Below are positions 49,351-61,158 of a stretch of DNA of 64,000 nucleotides, piece after piece. The stretch's first letter is position 1, and every line of letters starts with the position of its first letter. Both the position numbers and the translations under genes were made by a program. This DNA is from Onchocerca lupi (taxonomy: Eukaryota; Nematoda; Chromadorea; Rhabditida; Onchocercidae), in assembly GCA_028564675.1 (NCBI GenBank), contig JAOVVO010000006.1:1-64000 (forward strand). The letters are read 5' to 3'. The notes under the pieces are model-generated. The model did not search any database. It had not been told where the DNA came from and saw only the letters and a program-made list of their open reading frames with translations.

Positions 49351-49512
49351 TTAATCTATATAAGTAAAAATGCAAGTGTTCGTTCTTACTTGTCACACAA
49401 TGACTGATTCGAAATTTTTGATACAACATTGCATTCAAAAAGGCGCGCATTTTTAAGAACTTTCGGAAATTTAAGATTTTGAAGAAATGAACATTGACAT
49501 TTCTATTTATAG
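49351..49512. mobile_element. Short element with imperfect terminal inverted repeats
   Basis: Left end ATCTATATAAGTAAAAATGC with AAGTGTTCGTTCTT; right end ACATTGACATTTCTATTTAT with AGA. Reversed, the right end reads TCTATAAATAGAAATGTCAA, an imperfect inverted copy of the left. The interior has CATTGCATTCAAAAAGGCGC, comparable to GAATGCAACGTTGCATC in the 4.7-kb copy. Confidence 0.65.
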
Positions 49513-50917
49513 AAACTAACAACTAGTTTTATAATATCAAGATTCGTTGATTATAAATAAACTTTTGATCTTTCGATTATTTATACCGAGATATTTCTCT
49601 AAAACAAAAATTCTTAGATTATTTCATACTATTTATATTCTATAAAATATTTCAATAATTTCGTACACGCATAATTATCCGTTGATGATTCTAGTTGAGG
49701 GAATGGAGAGGAGATCTGTTAGATCAATCGAGATACAATACCTGAAATTACCTGAGATAAAGACTATCTTCAGCTTCTATTCCATATCGGTCTCAATACC
49801 TAGAAATCTCAGTGATTTAATGTTATGTTTATGGAATGAATATTTTCCTATTTCACATAGATATCCATATCTTATCAATGTTTTCGCTGGTGACATTGAC
49901 CACATATCACTTTTTAAAATTTTACCGGAACTTATTTCTCTTCAGGTATTTCCCATTCTCTAAATGATCTTTCATTCTCTAATTTGTAATATTTGCAATT
50001 CCTAAAATTCTTTCAAGTCTCGTTAATGCACTCTCTAATCCTATCACTAATTACTGTCTCTTATGTTTCTGTACTGTTTTGTTGTTTGCATAACTGATCT
50101 GTTTCTGAAGTTTCTCAAAATTCATCTCTGTCTCTTCTCATTCATCATAATGATGATGGATTGTTAAGTGATTCGATGAAGGTTTGATAATTCATCATGA
50201 TCAGAGAGTAGTAGAAGTTTTTTCTGCTTCTTGATTTACTAAGTTATTTACTTGCATTCTAATTTGCATTTTAATCGTTATCACGATCAATCGGTAATTT
50301 TTATGTTTATTATCAGTTACATAAAGTGATCGATAATTTATAATAAATAGATATTTGGACTAATTAGATTAACTTTCTTAGAAATTCAATTCTCGGCAAA
50401 TGGCAGTTCCGCAGTGTCTAGCGAAATTATCTTACCTAAGAAATCATTTCTTTCTTTTTGTGATTTTATTTACACATCTTTAAACTTATTATTTTAATTT
50501 CAAATTGGAGTATATATGAAATTCTATACTTGAATATTGATTATTCAACGTAGATAACTGTAACAATTCGAAAACTAAATATGCATATTCAGAATAAACA
50601 TAAGGAACGTTCATTAATCAATTTAATATGCATAATTGCATTTTATACGTAATATTATTGATGCGCTCTGCTACTTTATCCTAATTTTAATTGATTCTAA
50701 ATCGCATTATCGACTTTGAATATAGGAAATATTCATTAGTAATTTCTTATAACTTCTTATGATTTCTTAATTGTTTTCAGTTATTATTCTTCAGTGTGGC
50801 AGGAGCTATAAATTTTAATATTTGAAGCATTATGGTGTGCAAAAGATGAAGATATCACCATAACACTACCACTGGTTGTTCAGATTGCTTGAATTTTGGT
50901 GTTAAAGGAACTGGAAG
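49513..50917. other. Intergenic DNA upstream of the 11-mer repeat protein gene
   Basis: About 1.4 kb, no supported exon. An open stretch at 49682-49963 has no matching splice context. The right part is the presumed promoter and 5' UTR of the gene starting at 50918. Confidence 0.45.
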
Positions 50918-53900
50918 ATGGAAACTATCCGGAATGGTTATTGCGCTGTAAAATCATTTATTTCAGCAGTAATCGAATGGCGTTCTGCTGCCGCAGCACC
51001 CTATTTAATGTTTATCAATAGCGCTTTCTGGTAAGTGAATTTCAAAAAAGACTAACTTTTATGTTGAAAATTTAAAGCTTCATGATGAATATAATGTGGT
51101 TATTTTCTGTACTATAACAATTTATATCATATCAACATTCTGTGATTATACTGAAAAGTAAAATATGTGAAATCGCTTAAGATATTTGTGTTGTATTTTA
51201 TTATTCAATTAGAAAGAATGTAGTATGGGGTAAGTAAGAAACGGTTTTATACAATATCAGCAGTAAGAACATCTTGTAGATAAACTGTAAATAAGAAAAA
51301 CTGATTGTAAAAAACACCTAAAGAAATTGAGCATAATTTAGGAAAGATTTCTGAGCTTCAAATTTTTTGAGTTTTTTTTTTTTTTTCAAATTGCTTTCTA
51401 ATCACAAAAAATAGTTTCATTTTTCTAGGTGGGGCGTCTTTTATCTGGATAAAGAAACGCAATTACGATTATTGGTCTCATGTGCTGCAGGTATCTTCGG
51501 TTGGGATATTTTATTATCTTCAACTTATGAGCGAAGTATTTTATTTCACATTTTTACATGGCCTATGCGAAATGTGCTAAGAGTTGGTTTCTTTTATTTT
51601 AACTGAATTAAATTTAAAATTGCATGTTTTTAGTAAGCTTACTGCGGATTGAAGAATGAAATAACAAAATAAAATTTGGGATTACAAATCCATTTGGGAA
51701 AATGCCCTTTTATAAGAGAATTGTAACAAAAAATTAATATGATGATAAGTTTTAGATCGTTGAAATCATATTGTTTTCAGCCGTGAGAAATTTTTTTCGA
51801 GATCTATTAGTCTCTAATAAATAGCGAAAAAAATGTAGTTGTCATAATGAGGACTTAGCAATGTATTTCTCATAATTTCGCGAATATTTAATATTTTTTC
51901 ACAGACGACAAGCGTTGCAATGGCCTTGACCAGCGCACAGTTCCTTTATTGGACTGAATTTGAAAAAGCATGCTGGACTGCTTATATTGCAGGTTTTTTT
52001 TTTTTTTTTTGAGTTTTCCAGAAATCATATGTCTATTGCCTATAGTTATTATTGTTTTAGTTTTACTTTTCTTTTTCATCAATTACTTAATTGCAATCCA
52101 AGAGATATTGATTTTCAGTTGCATTATTAATAATAAACCCGATATGGCTATATTATCAAGTACCACAAAAGATTAACGAGTGCGTGTACACAACATGCAG
52201 AACAATGATATATATTGCTGAAATAACTGTCATTTCTCCTCTTTATTCATTTTATAAAATTCTTGATTATATCGTTAGATTAAAGTGGTTAATAGGTTTG
52301 TAATTTTTATTGTTTTGCAATTCCTCTTTTATCCTAATTTCAAGTATTTTCATGCCATCCATTTTGCTGTTCAAAACTTTTTTATCTCTTTAAAACTTGA
52401 AAATTTCAACAATTTCAGGGATATTTGGAAGTTCTAAATTATTTTTGTCGTTTTTCTTCTGTCCTACAAGACGAAATTAAACAGTCCGTTTATCTGTTGT
52501 TTATAATTTTTTCAGTTCTTGTTGAAGAAATATTAAAGTTACGGAGTTTTATCCTTGACTTTTATCAACGTTTTTCAGCAGTAATAGAAAAAATCAAGAA
52601 AGAATTGTTAAGGATAAAAGCTACAACTGAAAATATTTATGTTGTAACAGTTGGTAAATTATGTGCCGGAAAAAATGCGGTGCTGGACGTTATTAATTCT
52701 GCCGCGTTTAATATTGAAAATTTTATATCACAAACAATTTATGGATTCAGAAGTAAGTTTTGTAAATTTTTTACTACTTTTTACTTACACTTTGAGATCT
52801 TCGCTACTTTTTATTTTCTATGAAATATTGTTAATTCTATAATTGACATAAAGAATAGCATCTTTCTTTTACAGTGGGAGTCAAGAATGGAATAATCTAT
52901 GGAGTAACAACCATAAGTAATGGAATATTATATACAATAACGGCTACAAAGAATGGAATAGTAAATGCAGTAATGTCTACAAGAAATGGAATAATTTCCA
53001 TAATAATGTTATTCAAACACGGAATACTTTCTGGATCTTTGGCACTTAAAAATGGAATAATTATTGGAATTCTAAGCCTAAAGAATTGTTTAATTATGGG
53101 ATTCAGCGGTTTAAGAGATGCCTTTTATTATACTGTCATTACTGTGAAGAATTATATTCGCTCTGCACTTATCGCCATTCAAAATTTAATTCTGAACTTT
53201 TTTTCTATTATTGTGAAATGGATAAAAACAAGAATTGTGGAACCGATTCAGAGTGCTTTTCGTGCAGTTATCCAGTTTCTGCAGTATTGGTTCTGCGCAC
53301 ATTGGTGGCCCAACCTCAAATCTTGGTTTATACAGCATGTCATGTCCCGGCTGCAATTATTATTCAACTATTTCTGCTTCGGTATTGTGTATGTTTCATG
53401 TGGCTATTGGGTGAATCCATTCGTTGCTTTTCTTTCGAAACATTTCAAACGTTTTTATGCTTATTTCGAACGGTCCGTTTTGAATCCGGTTAAAATGTAA
53501 GTCGTTTCGACTCTGAAATTTTAATCTCACAACTTTGAATTATTCGGAAAATCTTCGTAATTATTTTTTTTTACAAGTTTATAGAAAGAAAAATTTTACT
53601 GTTTAGTTTAGAAGTGGCTAAAAATGATAACAAATATTCCCTAAATCTATTTTATAGTTTTTTCAGTTTTATTAAGTTTTTTGATATTTGATATTCTTTC
53701 GCTAAATTTTCTTCTTAACTGCAGTTTCTAATGTTTATAATGCTAAACTGTTAAAAATATGACTCATATCGGAGGGAATCCGACGAGTGGGCAATAAAAT
53801 GTATAAAAATTATGCTTCCTCATAATTAAGCTATTTTCTTGATCACTCGATTAAGAATATTAGACTTGTTTTGAATGGAATGATGTTAACCATTTTATTT

Positions 53901-55663
53901 ATTTAGCTGCTGATAGCGTGATTTTGATTACTAAATACCGAAGAATTGATTGTTATTTATCAGACTAAAATCTTATCCATAAATGATCCTTATATTTGTC
54001 CTTCAATAATTTTTTGACTTTTTTTACACATTTCAGATGGATCAGGCGCCAAATTGATAAAGCTCTGAAATATATGAAACAGATGTTGCGTAATTCGGCG
54101 ATAAAAGTGCGCGATAGTGTACTGTGGCCTTTTTTCATATTACTTGTTTCGTTAATTAATAAAGTATGCATTTTCAATTCCTTTAATTGGAATATTAGAT
54201 CAAGACATATCTTTTTTTACTTTTAATTTTGCGGATGAGCTTTTCCCAAATAAGAGTAAGGACTTTTTTAAAATTTCTTGATTGATGCGTCTCATATAAT
54301 TTTCAAAAACTCTGTTTAAATAATTTATTGTTTAAAAATTTTATAGATGTTCTTTTCAACATTTCTCCAATTGCTTCAGATTTTTGCGCATTTGTATCGG
54401 ATTTTACTACAGCCGATAGTTGATGTCTTATATAAAAAATACAAAATTTGCGAAGATTACATGTTGATTTATTGTTTGGGTCCGGTTTGCAAGTTTTTTG
54501 TTGATCATATTCCTGACAGATCACCATTTTGTGGTATGTTCGATTTACATTCTTTAAAATCTTTATATTTCAAATTTAGTTTTCTAATGCTGCTAGGAAA
54601 GACTATATTCCTTGTTTCTACACAGTTCAAAATAAATTTTCACAACTTTTTTATACAGGAAATTTTTATTATATTATTTCGTTAAGAACAAGCAGAAGTT
54701 TTGTAATTTTAATGTAGTATTATTTGTTTTGAATTTGAGACATATTTGATTTTCTAGATGATACAGATACTGAATTAGCGGATTTGCTACCACCTGGTTT
54801 CAGTGAAGAAGAATCCGACGCCGAAGAAACCTCCGATAAATCTTCGTTACCAAATCGATCGCTTACTCCGCTTACAGGTCGTTTTTAGATTCTTATGCAT
54901 TTTTGGCAATATTTCTAAAAATGAGATAGGCCGCATCTATTTTTTCAGAAGTAATAAAACTTTATGTTTTTGATTCTCACCTGTGGGAAATCATCTTTAT
55001 TTTTTATCATCTTTAGTTGCAGATATCGTTTTTTATGAACAACGGAAGGTAATTTGCATTTCTAATTGTTAATTTATCTTTTAAAAGCAGTTGAATTCCC
55101 ATTTTTTCTTCTTCTTTTTAGAAGATGAACGTGATTTCGTACGCGGCTTGGAATTCCCCAACTTAGATACCTCAGACTCAAGCGAAGCTGAATTTGCATT
55201 GAAACCAAAGTCAAAATTTCAAAAATCGTTTAGAAAAAAATCGAAGGCTCATCCGAAAGATCCAGCGCCGTCAGTCTGCAATGATGAGTTAATTTCAACA
55301 GCATATGAAGTACAAAACGATAAAGATAAACGTAAATGTTCATCATCAAACAGTAGTCATTCCGGAATGACCACCGAGAGTGTATTTTCATCTTCTATTC
55401 AAAATGCTTCGGATGATGCGGATCTTCAAAATTTAAGTGCACTTGATTCCGAATCAGAGGATCATCCGCGATCAGAATCCCTAGGAGATATTGTAGAAAG
55501 CAAAAAATCCGAAGAATCCAGAGAAATGTCGGAAGATAAGAAGCAAAACATGGATCGGAAGAAAATAAAAGAAATTGAAGTTTTTGATACAGGACAAGTG
55601 AATGTAAATGCAGCAGCTTTCACCACTGATTTGGATGATAGCTTCGAGGTGCTGGATAAGTAG
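50918..55663 (+). CDS. Membrane-associated protein with ten 11-residue tandem repeats, novel family
   Basis: Eleven exons sum to exactly 804 codons: 50918-50936, 50967-51030, 51429-51582, 51905-51992, 52119-52273, 52419-52752, 52875-53496, 54037-54163, 54347-54533, 54758-54877, 55122-55663. The first codon is preceded by a frame-consistent start METIRNAVIEWRSAAAAPYL. The N-terminal third has hydrophobic spans (LTSAQFLYWTEFEKACW, VALLIINPIWLYYQ). Residues about 275-384 are ten 11-mers starting KNGIIYGVTTI, SNGILYTITAT, KNGIVNAVMST, RNGIISIIMLF, KHGILSGSLAL, KNGIIIGILSL. A Trp/aromatic region follows (WFCAHWWPNLKSWF), then a long Ser/Glu/Lys-rich disordered tail ending DDSFEVLDK. I do not recognise the family. 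The pattern suggests an elongated amphipathic or membrane-embedded helix; the function is unknown. The exon 5 donor (52273) was chosen to keep the phase. Confidence 0.75.
52883..53212 (+). repeat. Ten 33-bp coding repeats (11-residue periodicity)
   Basis: AAGAATGGAATAATC-like starts occur every 33 bp at 52883, 52916, 52949, 52982, 53015, 53048, 53081 and onward, with no indels. The first six units conserve basic/Ser-Asn/His-Gly-Ile; the last four drift. Unit boundaries fall inside a single exon, consistent with growth by tandem duplication and later divergence. Confidence 0.9.
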
Positions 55664-57513
55664 AATATTTATTCCTGAGATTTTTGTTATTTAATTGCTC
55701 ATTGTACATAAACAAACATTGGCCCAGAAGAAGAGAGGTTTAGAACTAGCGCAAATTTCCTTCTCGGATTATTTTGTAAAGTGATCATGATCTTGAAGAA
55801 CTTGATATATTAAATACTTCGTTTCTAAATGTAGCACTAACATTTCAAAAATATTTTTACATTCTTCATTTTTTAAATAGTTATATATCGTCAGACCACT
55901 GCCTTCTTTTTTCCAAAAATTTATATTAAAAAAGCCATTTTAAATGAGTGCGAGCAGTTTTCCTGTCCAGTATCTTCGATGAGTGTTAATTTTCTGAAAA
56001 TTCTTTATATTTGATCTTGATTTCGATATTAAGTTCTAATCGTTCTAATAATAATTTATTGCTGTTGCATTTCTCTAAACTTTTAAAGAAAACTACTCTG
56101 TCCTTGTGATATAAACAAGGGCAAAATGCCATATTAGTTGAATTTGTATGTATATCACAATTAGATTTGTTTTTTATTTTATACAGACCAATAAATGCTT
56201 TAATATATATCTGGATAACTTTACATAGTATATTAAACATTTGTGCATTGTTGATAGCGACAAAATATTTCAATATTAATATGTATTGGGATGTGTCAAA
56301 TTTACAAAATACTTCCACTTTCAAGAAATCAAAGCTTCAGCCGTTAGTTTGATCTCAGTAATAAGTGATTTATGTGAGTGGTTCAACGGAAAGAGATAGG
56401 ATAGTTACAATCTACTAAGATCGAAAACAAAAAATTATTTAAGAAAAGAATATGATTAGAGTTTTCTTTGATATTATTAAAGATACTTATAATAGGATAC
56501 CTTTACATTTGGAAATCTATTTTTTCTTTCTATGATATGAAGCTTGCAAATTCCTTATTCTCTTATCTGAAGTATAACAAGTTTGCGAATTTTTAAATTT
56601 CCCAATTATTTAGAAGCTTAACAATTCAAATCATTTTCTGAATGATTTATAGAATGCCTTACTGCTTTAAAGTCGCCAAGAAGCAAAATAGAATTATTTT
56701 ATCGCAGAAATTGTCCTCAAATGACTCACTGAATTCTGACAAATGCATTAATAAGGCTGAAAAAAAAATGCAGTAAAATCCAAGTTCACTAATCCTGAAT
56801 TAATGAATGCACCAATTAAGGCTATTTAATATCCTTATTATCTTAATATCCATATTTTAATATCCTTAATATTTTAATATTTCGAAAAGGAGTCTTGAAA
56901 ATGATTAAGTTTCAATAGGATCTATAATTTTAAATTAGTTATATAAATATGATTATGCGACAAAAGTTAGTAGGTTTTCAGTAATAATAATCTAATGATG
57001 CTACATTCTAGTATTGTCAGATTAGTCTCGAGCAGTTAAAGTACAAATATGAATAATTAATGAAATGATTATTTCAGGGCACAACATACATTTAAAGGCA
57101 TTTGACCATTCAAAGACACTTAATCATTCGATGCAATTGCACTTCTAATTTTGACAATAACAATTCTAATTTCTGATATCTCCGACTGGTAGTAATAATA
57201 AAGTTTCGAATTACACTGAATTGAAGTATAACTTGCAATTAATAGCATCGCCAGTTTCAATCGTATCTTCTCTTGCAAGAGCACATAAATAAGTAAATGT
57301 GTATGAGCCAGATATTCAAAAATGTCGTAATCACGGATATCGTTCCACTAACTGCTTCAATTCAGAGATGTTTTTCCTGTTAAAATGTACAAAAAATTAA
57401 AATTTGTTGAAAATCTAGTCTGAAGCACAAATTTAAAAATTGAAAGAAGAAAACACAAAAAACATATTCAAAGTTTATTATCTCCTATAATTATAGCAAT
57501 CAAAATTTTCTAT
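55664..57513. other. Intergenic region between convergent genes, no gene seen
   Basis: About 1.85 kb containing the 3' ends of the 11-mer repeat gene (+) and the C2 protein gene (-). Open stretches on both strands near 55986-56352 overlap each other, lack splice logic and are taken as chance. Confidence 0.5.
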
Positions 57514-60500
57514 CTACAACCTCAATTTTTCATACACTTCCTCTTTTGTCATATTTTGTAATCGTGGAGATGTTCTAGGTGGCCTGAATGGTACTGGTGA
57601 CGATGTCAACAGTGGCGTATCATTATGTGATTCGGCATATGGAAATGTTTCACATGAAATAGAGAGCTAAAATTGCAAAAGAAAGATTAGGAATCATTTC
57701 AAACACTTTTTTTGTTTATATTCATAGCAAATAGTAAGGCATAGGATAAGAAGATATTAGTAGAAAGGGCTTAAGTAAATTAAATGAAGAACAAGTTTTC
57801 AAGAAATACTATTAAGATTGATAAAAGTAATATTAACAATATCTCTTTAGCATATTAGATCGTTGTGCTGCAAATGAGAATTTGTTCCTAATTTTGTAAT
57901 ATAGCAAAATTTTGTTGCAACTTTCAAGACTCAAATTAAAAATCCAAAACACCCAAACAATTCATTACAGTAGGAAAACAATGTAAGCTTTTTTTTTTTT
58001 TAAATTCTTGCAAAAACTGCAACAAGACAAATACTTACAGTAATCAATGGTGCTTGATCTGAAACCGATAAATTTGACATTTCGTATTCCGCTTTTTCCA
58101 CATCAGTAGGTGGCAAATGGAGTGATATAAAACCAATTACCTTATCTGACCCAATGACACAGCGTTTCCATAATTTCACGATTAAGTTCTTACGACTTCT
58201 TGATACCTAAAATAGGCAGAAAATTTGACAATTGGCTAAACTCTAAAACCCAAACATCTCTACATTTATTATAAATGGAGAATGATTATGAGACAAAAAG
58301 ATTATAGTCTTTTCTGCTTTTCATTTTGCAACTTTATTTTTTATAAATTATTTAGCTATAGAAAAGTATCAACAAACATTGAATATTTCCGTCCAGTTCC
58401 ATTCCGGATGTAATGTTCCAGCACGTACCGGTGAACTCAAAGTCCTTCCATCTTCTCCAATCACCGTTAGATAAGTTGATGGCGCAACAGCTTCACCTCT
58501 TTAGCATGAAAAGTATATCTAACTAATTCTTTTAGAAAAATGATTTTAGCAAAAATATGAAAGCCAGCAAAAATAACCTGGAATTGAATGAAAGAGGCAA
58601 ACGACGAGCCGAATAAACGGTGAGCTTGATTCGGTAAGATGGACTTGTTGGACAAAGCTCACGAATCGCTATAGGCGGAACTACATGAGGAGAAGACAAC
58701 GGAGTTACTGGTGGACTGCTACTGTCAAGAGTCAACGGTGGAGGAAATGGTCTCAACACTGAAATATTTTTTTGAATAGTCAAAAATCTTTCACTTAAAC
58801 AAAAAAAAAAAAAAAAAAAAAAAGAAAAAAAATGCGAATAGATGATATTGAGAGGAGAGAATATATATAGCAAGAAAGAACTCAACTTGATCAGCGATCC
58901 TTGAAACACGAGGAGGAGATGAGGAGAAAGCACGACGAAGAGGTAGTGGAGATGCAAGCCTGGAAGCGTAACATAATCCCTTTCTAGATGAAGATCTTGA
59001 TCTGGCACGAGTAGCTGATCCACTTTGTGGCAAGTTACCGTTTCTCATCATCTCTAGCCTTTCCATCAATAGTCGTATGTGTGATCCAAGATCGATTTTT
59101 ATCTGCAGCACTAAAGTTATGACAATTTAATTAGTTGACAAAATTGAGCAACAATATTTGGAATTGTTATGTCACAATATTCCTCCAAAATCTTTCAATA
59201 ATTGCGGCAAAGAGGACTTCAAAAAATTGCAAGTCGAAAAATTCCACTAAACCTATTTAAATTTATCCTTTCAAATAAGCAATTAAGCAATGTTTGATTT
59301 TTGAAAACAAACCAAAGCGGAAGCTGAAAATCCAGGGCCGACAAACAGAAAATCTCGGCAGATGATAAAAGGAGGAATAACAAGTTCCTGTAACGGTACT
59401 TCACAAGTCCCTAGTCTTTTCATCTGAAAAAATTCATGAATATTTGAATTGTCATTCAATATACATCAACTTTTTGATAGTAAATTTTCTGTAAAGAATA
59501 AAATGCTCTGAAAGATGAACCTAGTAAAAAAAAATATGAAATATAAACTTGTTTTTCCTCACTAAATAAGTAAAAATATCGGTGATGCCTGATTTCGATT
59601 AATTAAGAAAATACATCATGGAACCAACAATGAACTAAATTCGCACAAAATTTTCGAAAAATAAAAAATCGAAAATTTTAATTTCATATTTTTTTCTTAA
59701 TTTTGGGAAATAATCCTTTCAAAAGGACATAGAAAATTAAGCCTTACTAATTCAACATTTGTCTACTAAAGCCTGTTTATATCAATTAAAAGTTGCTTGT
59801 ACCGATTAAACTATGCAAGAGTTGAAATGAATTTGGAAAAAATTAAACTAACCGAATATTTTCCCAATGTGTTCAATTTCGCATAAACTGCTAACAGTAT
59901 CGCTGATCGTCTCCATAAATTAACCAATTCCGGAAGCATTTTAATTCGTATAACACGTTTATGTCGAAAATGAATGACACTACCATTGTAGGATTTTGCA
60001 TGTACGCGAATCCTTGCTTTCAGTGAAGTAGAGGCAGCATCTAGCGATGGAAAATGATATTCCAGAATAAATCTTAATTATGAAAATTGATAATATATGA
60101 AATAAAGTCGATAAAATTACTTAGTTATTTAGCGCGCTGCATTTTTTTCAATCAATAACTGTGAAAACAGATTCAATTTGATCTGTTTAAACTTTTTGCT
60201 AGCCAGTAAAATGTACCTAATGAATAGAATGAAAATCATTCACAAAAAAAAAAGAGTTACCCAAACAAAGATCGTCTCTTGATCACTTCGTTGATAAATT
60301 CGTCTTCTTCATTCATGCAAATATCTTCCAGGTTTAATCTTACGAATGTAATATCTTTCAGAATTTGTGATGCATCGATATTTTGAAAATCTTCTGAAAC
60401 AAAAAATCAAATATCTCATAGGATAAATATGGAAGAAAATAATATAAATTATTTGATCACTAGTTAAGAATGTAATGAGCTAGATGCAACGATTCCACAT

Positions 60501-60651
60501 TACTAATCCAATTATTGAAATATACTTTAATTATTGGTAAAGAAGATGTAACTGCAATTTTACACTAATTAATTAATTAACTGAAGAATTCAATATACTT
60601 ACGATAGCCGTTATTATGAAAATACGGCGGCATTTCGTCGTAATTAGTCAT
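57514..60651 (-). CDS. Protein with two C2-like regions; candidate SAS-1/C2CD3-type centriolar protein
   Basis: Nine exons give 442 aa: 60651-60603, 60393-60261, 60072-59853, 59423-59313, 59102-58910, 58758-58578, 58498-58378, 58206-58039, 57666-57514. The first beta-rich region (SLKARIRVHAKSYNGS ... RRSAILLAVYAK ... GTCEVPLQELVIPP) resembles a degenerate C2. A Ser/Arg/Pro-rich linker follows (GSATRARSRSSSRKG, PPPLTLDSSSPPVTPL). The second C2 is clearer: RIKLTVYSARRLPLSF, PSTYLTVIGEDGRT, AGTLHPEWNWTEIFNV, LIVKLWKRCVIGSDKVIG. The aspartates that bind calcium are mostly lacking, so it probably acts as a protein or lipid-binding C2. The nematode centriole factor SAS-1 and vertebrate C2CD3 have this character, but my assignment is inference. 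Exon 5 may instead end at 58887, which would break the phase. It diverges from the MADF gene. Confidence 0.7.
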
Positions 60652-61158
60652 TTTAGTAATATCACTCGCTTTTCGCTTATTCAGTGAATAATTATTTCAT
60701 CAAAATGCTGTAAAAAATTTACGCTCATTTCGCAGAATTTTTCTTCGAGATTCAATCAATTACGGTATAACGAAAGAATTGAAATCTATGTGAAATAAAA
60801 AAAAAAAAATGGAATTCAATTCGAAATAATTTGAAATGATATGAAACTAATATTGAAATAATATGAATTGGTATTGAAGTGATATGATAATAATATGAAC
60901 GAAACAGATTAGAACATAAATAAAAATTTATTATCAAGAAAAATGCTATGAATATGAAACCATAAGTATTACCCAAATTCATTCCAATTCTTGATCAACA
61001 AAGAATTTGAAAGTCCGGAAAATTACTTCGACCGCGAATTACCGGAAAAAAAGTATGAAATGCGGTTTTGGAATGTTAAGAGCGGTTAGAATTACCAAAT
61101 GTCGGCGATTTAATTTAGAGAAGCGGTTGTTTTCAACGAGGCATTGACAATATTTGTC
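60652..61158. promoter_or_regulatory. Divergent promoter region between the C2 and MADF genes
   Basis: Only 507 bp lie between the two start codons. Three GCGGTT hexamers occur at 61062, 61082 and 61123, 20 and 41 bp apart, close to the MADF-gene start in otherwise AT-rich DNA. They are candidate factor sites; no factor can be named. A tract of ATATGAA/AATATGAA variants lies at 60835-60905. Confidence 0.5.

Noticed and set aside
49682..49963. 93-codon plus-strand open frame upstream of the 11-mer repeat gene
   Set aside because: No splice sites link it to the downstream exons and it resembles no protein family; probably chance in AT-rich DNA.
55021..55050. Possible 26-nt microexon (acceptor TTGCAG, donor GTAATT) near the end of the 11-mer repeat gene
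   Set aside because: Including it breaks the phase with the last exon, which is already in phase without it.
58532..59023. 163-codon minus-strand open frame reading through an A/T run
   Set aside because: It is a read-through across an intron of the C2 gene; its second half is the real exon 58758-58578.
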